Shown here piece by piece: positions 46,749 to 48,582 of a DNA stretch of 48,582 bases. How positions within the stretch are numbered: position 1 is the stretch's first letter; each line of letters begins with the position of its first letter. A program made the translations under genes and the position numbers. The stretch is from an uncultured Clostridia bacterium (GTDB lineage Bacteria > Bacillota > Clostridia > TANB77 > CAG-508). The stretch lies in assembly GCA_934122385.1 (NCBI GenBank), contig CAKOWP010000003.1, positions 1 to 48,582 of the forward strand, given 5' to 3'. The notes below the pieces were generated by a model. It searched no databases. It saw only the letters and a list, made by a program, of their open reading frames with translations, and was not told the DNA's origin.

Positions 46749-48435
46749 ATGAACAAAAAATGGCAAATATATGAGGCAGATACAAAAGAAACAAACAGAA
46801 TAGCAGAGAAATATAAAATAAATAAACTGCTAGCATCAATAATTGTAAATAGAAAAATAAAAGATGAAAATATAGAAATATTTTTACATCCAACAAGACA
46901 AAATTTTCATGATCCATTTTTAATGCCAGATATGAATATTGCGGTAGAGAGAATAATAAAAGCAATAGAAAATAACGAAAAAACAATAATATATGGAGAT
47001 TATGATGTAGATGGAATAACAAGTATAACAGTATTAAAAAGCTTTTTAGAAGATAGAGGATTACATGTAGATTCATATATTCCAAACAGATTAGAAGAAG
47101 GATATGGCTTAAACAAACCAGCCATAGAAAAAATAGCACAAGAAAATTACACTTTAATGATAACAGTTGACACAGGAATTTCTGGAATAGAAGAAATCGA
47201 ATATGCAAATTCTTTAGGAATTGAAACGATAGTAACAGACCATCACGAAGTAGGAGATGAATTGCCAAAAGCACTTGCCGTAGTTGATGCAAAAAGAAAA
47301 GACAATCAATATCCTTGCAGAGATTTGGCGGGAGTTGGTGTTGTATTTAAATTAATACAAGCATTGCGGAAAAAAATTAGAATTAGACGAAAAAGAATAC
47401 TTAAAATACTTAGACATTGTGTGTGTTGGAACAATATCAGATATAGTTCCATTAGTTGATGAAAATAGAGTTATAACAAAATTAGGATTATTACTTGTAG
47501 CGCAAACAAAAAATATGGGCCTAAGGTCATTACTAATGTCTTCAGGGTATAAAAATTTGGACTCAACAACTATATCTTTTGGCGTTGCACCAAGAATAAA
47601 TGCATGTGGAAGAATGGGACATGCAGATGAGGCATTGAAACTATTTTTATCAAAAGATATTTACGAAGTAAATGAACTCACAAAGAAATTAAATGATTAT
47701 AATAAAATGAGACAAGAAAAAGAAAAATCAATTTATGAAGATGCAGTAAATCAAATTGAAAAGAACAAGTTATATGAAAATTGTGCAATAGTTGTTGGTG
47801 GAGATAATTGGCATCATGGAGTTATTGGAATTGTATCTTCAAAAATAACAGATTTGTATTTTAAACCAAGTATTTTATTGTGTTATGACAACGAATTAGC
47901 AAAAGGCTCAGGTAGAAGCATTCCAGGTTTTGACTTGCATGATGCATTAATGAAATGCCAAGATACAATTGAAAAATTTGGTGGACACAGTATGGCAATA
48001 GGAATTACAATTAAAAAGGACAATTTTGATAAGTTTGCAAAAGAACTTGAACATATTGCAAAAGATTCAAAAATAGATGAAATTATTCCTATCATAAATG
48101 TTGACGCAAAAATCAATTTAAACGAAGTAAGTAGAGAAACTGTTGAAAGTTTGAAACAACTAGAACCATTTGGTGAAGGAAATAAGACACCAATATTTGC
48201 ATTGAAAAATTTGAAAGTTGATTCTATTAGAAGTTTGTCAGAAGGTAAACATATAAAAATGACTTTAAAAGATGGTAATTCTGTTGTAAATGCAATAGGT
48301 TTTAATTTAGGTTATTTAGCAGATGAATATAGAATTGGTGACAAGATTGATGTTGTTGGAACTTTGGAAATTAATAGTTTTAATGGGGTTGATAGTTTAC
48401 AAATTAATATTAAAGATGTTATGAAGTCAATATAA
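46749..48435 (+). pseudogene. recJ: Single-stranded-DNA exonuclease RecJ, interrupted by a frameshift
   Basis: The gene spans 1687 bases, one more than a multiple of three. The first frame (from 46749) encodes the N-terminal DHH part: IYGDYDVDGITS, MITVDTGISG, IVTDHHEVGDELPKA and GVGVVFKLIQAL. It leaves the RecJ sequence near 47366. The other frame resumes at about 47365 with CGKKLELDEKEYLKYLDIVC and continues through PRINACGRMGHADEALKLFL, HHGVIGIVSSKI, GSGRSIPGFDL, FGGHSMAIGI and the OB-type C-terminus to 48435. All motifs for a 562-residue RecJ are present when the frames are joined. A 2-base loss (TTGTGC to TTGC) or a 1-base gain in the A7 run (47370-47376) explains it. RecJ degrades 5' ends in recombination and mismatch repair. 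A pseudogene or an assembly error are both possible. Confidence 0.9.
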
Positions 48436-48496
48436 AATATTTTAAAAATAATAGAAATATAACTATTCTTTTTATAATAAAAAGAGGGGTGAAAAA

Positions 48497-48582
48497 ATGC
48501 AAGAGAACAATAAAGAAATAACAATACAAGATGTAATATCAAAAAAGAAAGAAACAAGCAGAAGAGTAGATACGAAGTTAAT
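48497..48582 (+). CDS. Start of an unidentified coding region, cut by the window end
   Basis: An ATG preceded by GAGGGGTG opens a frame of 28 codons (MQENNKEITIQDVISKKKET onward) that runs off the window. The visible part is charged and has no recognisable domain. In many Firmicutes recJ is followed by apt and relA, so a RelA/SpoT-type ppGpp synthetase is a guess from gene order only. Confidence 0.6.
   Translation, partial: MQENNKEITIQDVISKKKETSRRVDTKL

Noticed and set aside
47360..47400. Programmed frameshifting in recJ as the main explanation
   Set aside because: The slippery A-run lacks a stimulatory structure and RecJ is not known to use frameshifting; a small deletion or sequencing error is simpler.

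Overview
The window is AT-rich chromosomal DNA (about 30% G+C by eye) from a spore-forming member of the Bacillota, most likely a gut-type Clostridia lineage. The evidence is the set of sporulation genes (spoVAC-AD-AE, spoIIAA-AB-sigF, spoIID, spoIIQ-like, ytfJ/gerW), Firmicutes gene orders (ftsE-ftsX-M23-ctp, prpC-prkC-rsgA-rpe, recA..recX, recJ followed by another gene) and strong AGGAGG ribosome binding sites. I cannot name the species. No tRNA, rRNA, CRISPR array, prophage or transposase gene was seen.

Layout. 1-2.4 kb: end of rplT, then a minus-strand spoVA operon led by a dodecin-like gene. 3-4.3 kb: rsmB. 4.5-13.6 kb: a complete Gram-positive type IV pilus operon (pilM-pilN fusion, pilO-like, pilP-like, pilin, prepilin peptidase, two minor pilin-like genes, pilB, pilT, pilC). 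13.9-15.8 kb: a ROK sugar kinase and the C-terminal half of a split transketolase. 16.4-22.6 kb: division and cell-wall genes ftsE-ftsX, two tandem M23 peptidases, a C-terminal processing protease and pgsA. 22.8-24.1 kb: greA and, convergent, deoD. 24.2-29.5 kb: PP2C phosphatase and PASTA kinase, a HEPN-MNT toxin-antitoxin-like pair, rsgA and rpe. 29.6-33.9 kb: a membrane protein with a polymer-forming (bactofilin-like) region, a small unknown gene, a structured non-coding stretch and an orphan peptide-binding protein. 34-39 kb: recA, a heptad-repeat coiled-coil gene, recX, scpA, a Nudix hydrolase, a DUF2953 gene and ytfJ. 39.2-42.9 kb: the spoIIA operon, spoIID and spoIIQ. 43.2-48.6 kb: a short alaS, a HIT protein, a sortase, a frameshifted recJ and the start of another gene.

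The strongest unusual signal is a family of long hairpin elements (about 190-475 bp) between genes at 2534-2891, 13654-13847, 15798-16248, 30961-31433, 42861-43092 and 46419-46652, with a remnant at 41851-41934. Four of them share a central core but have different outer arms, and within each copy the two outer arms pair with each other. Three copies have intact ends starting GTTACARTTCA. Two of these are bounded by perfect 8-bp direct repeats (TTATAGTA; TTTTTTCT) and the third by a 7/8 match, so they look like non-autonomous transposable elements (MITE-like foldback elements). A second family of short hairpins (core GGGACGGTTCTGTTTGAGAC) sits on or just after stop codons.

How the genes fit together: the pilus operon encodes a full machine apart from the secretin, which a single-membrane cell does not need. 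Spo0A-box-like sites lie next to a sigma-A-type promoter in front of spoIIAA. A LexA-like site lies in front of recA. The PASTA kinase/phosphatase pair, FtsEX with its M23 partners, the Ctp protease and the sortase together form a cell-envelope control set.
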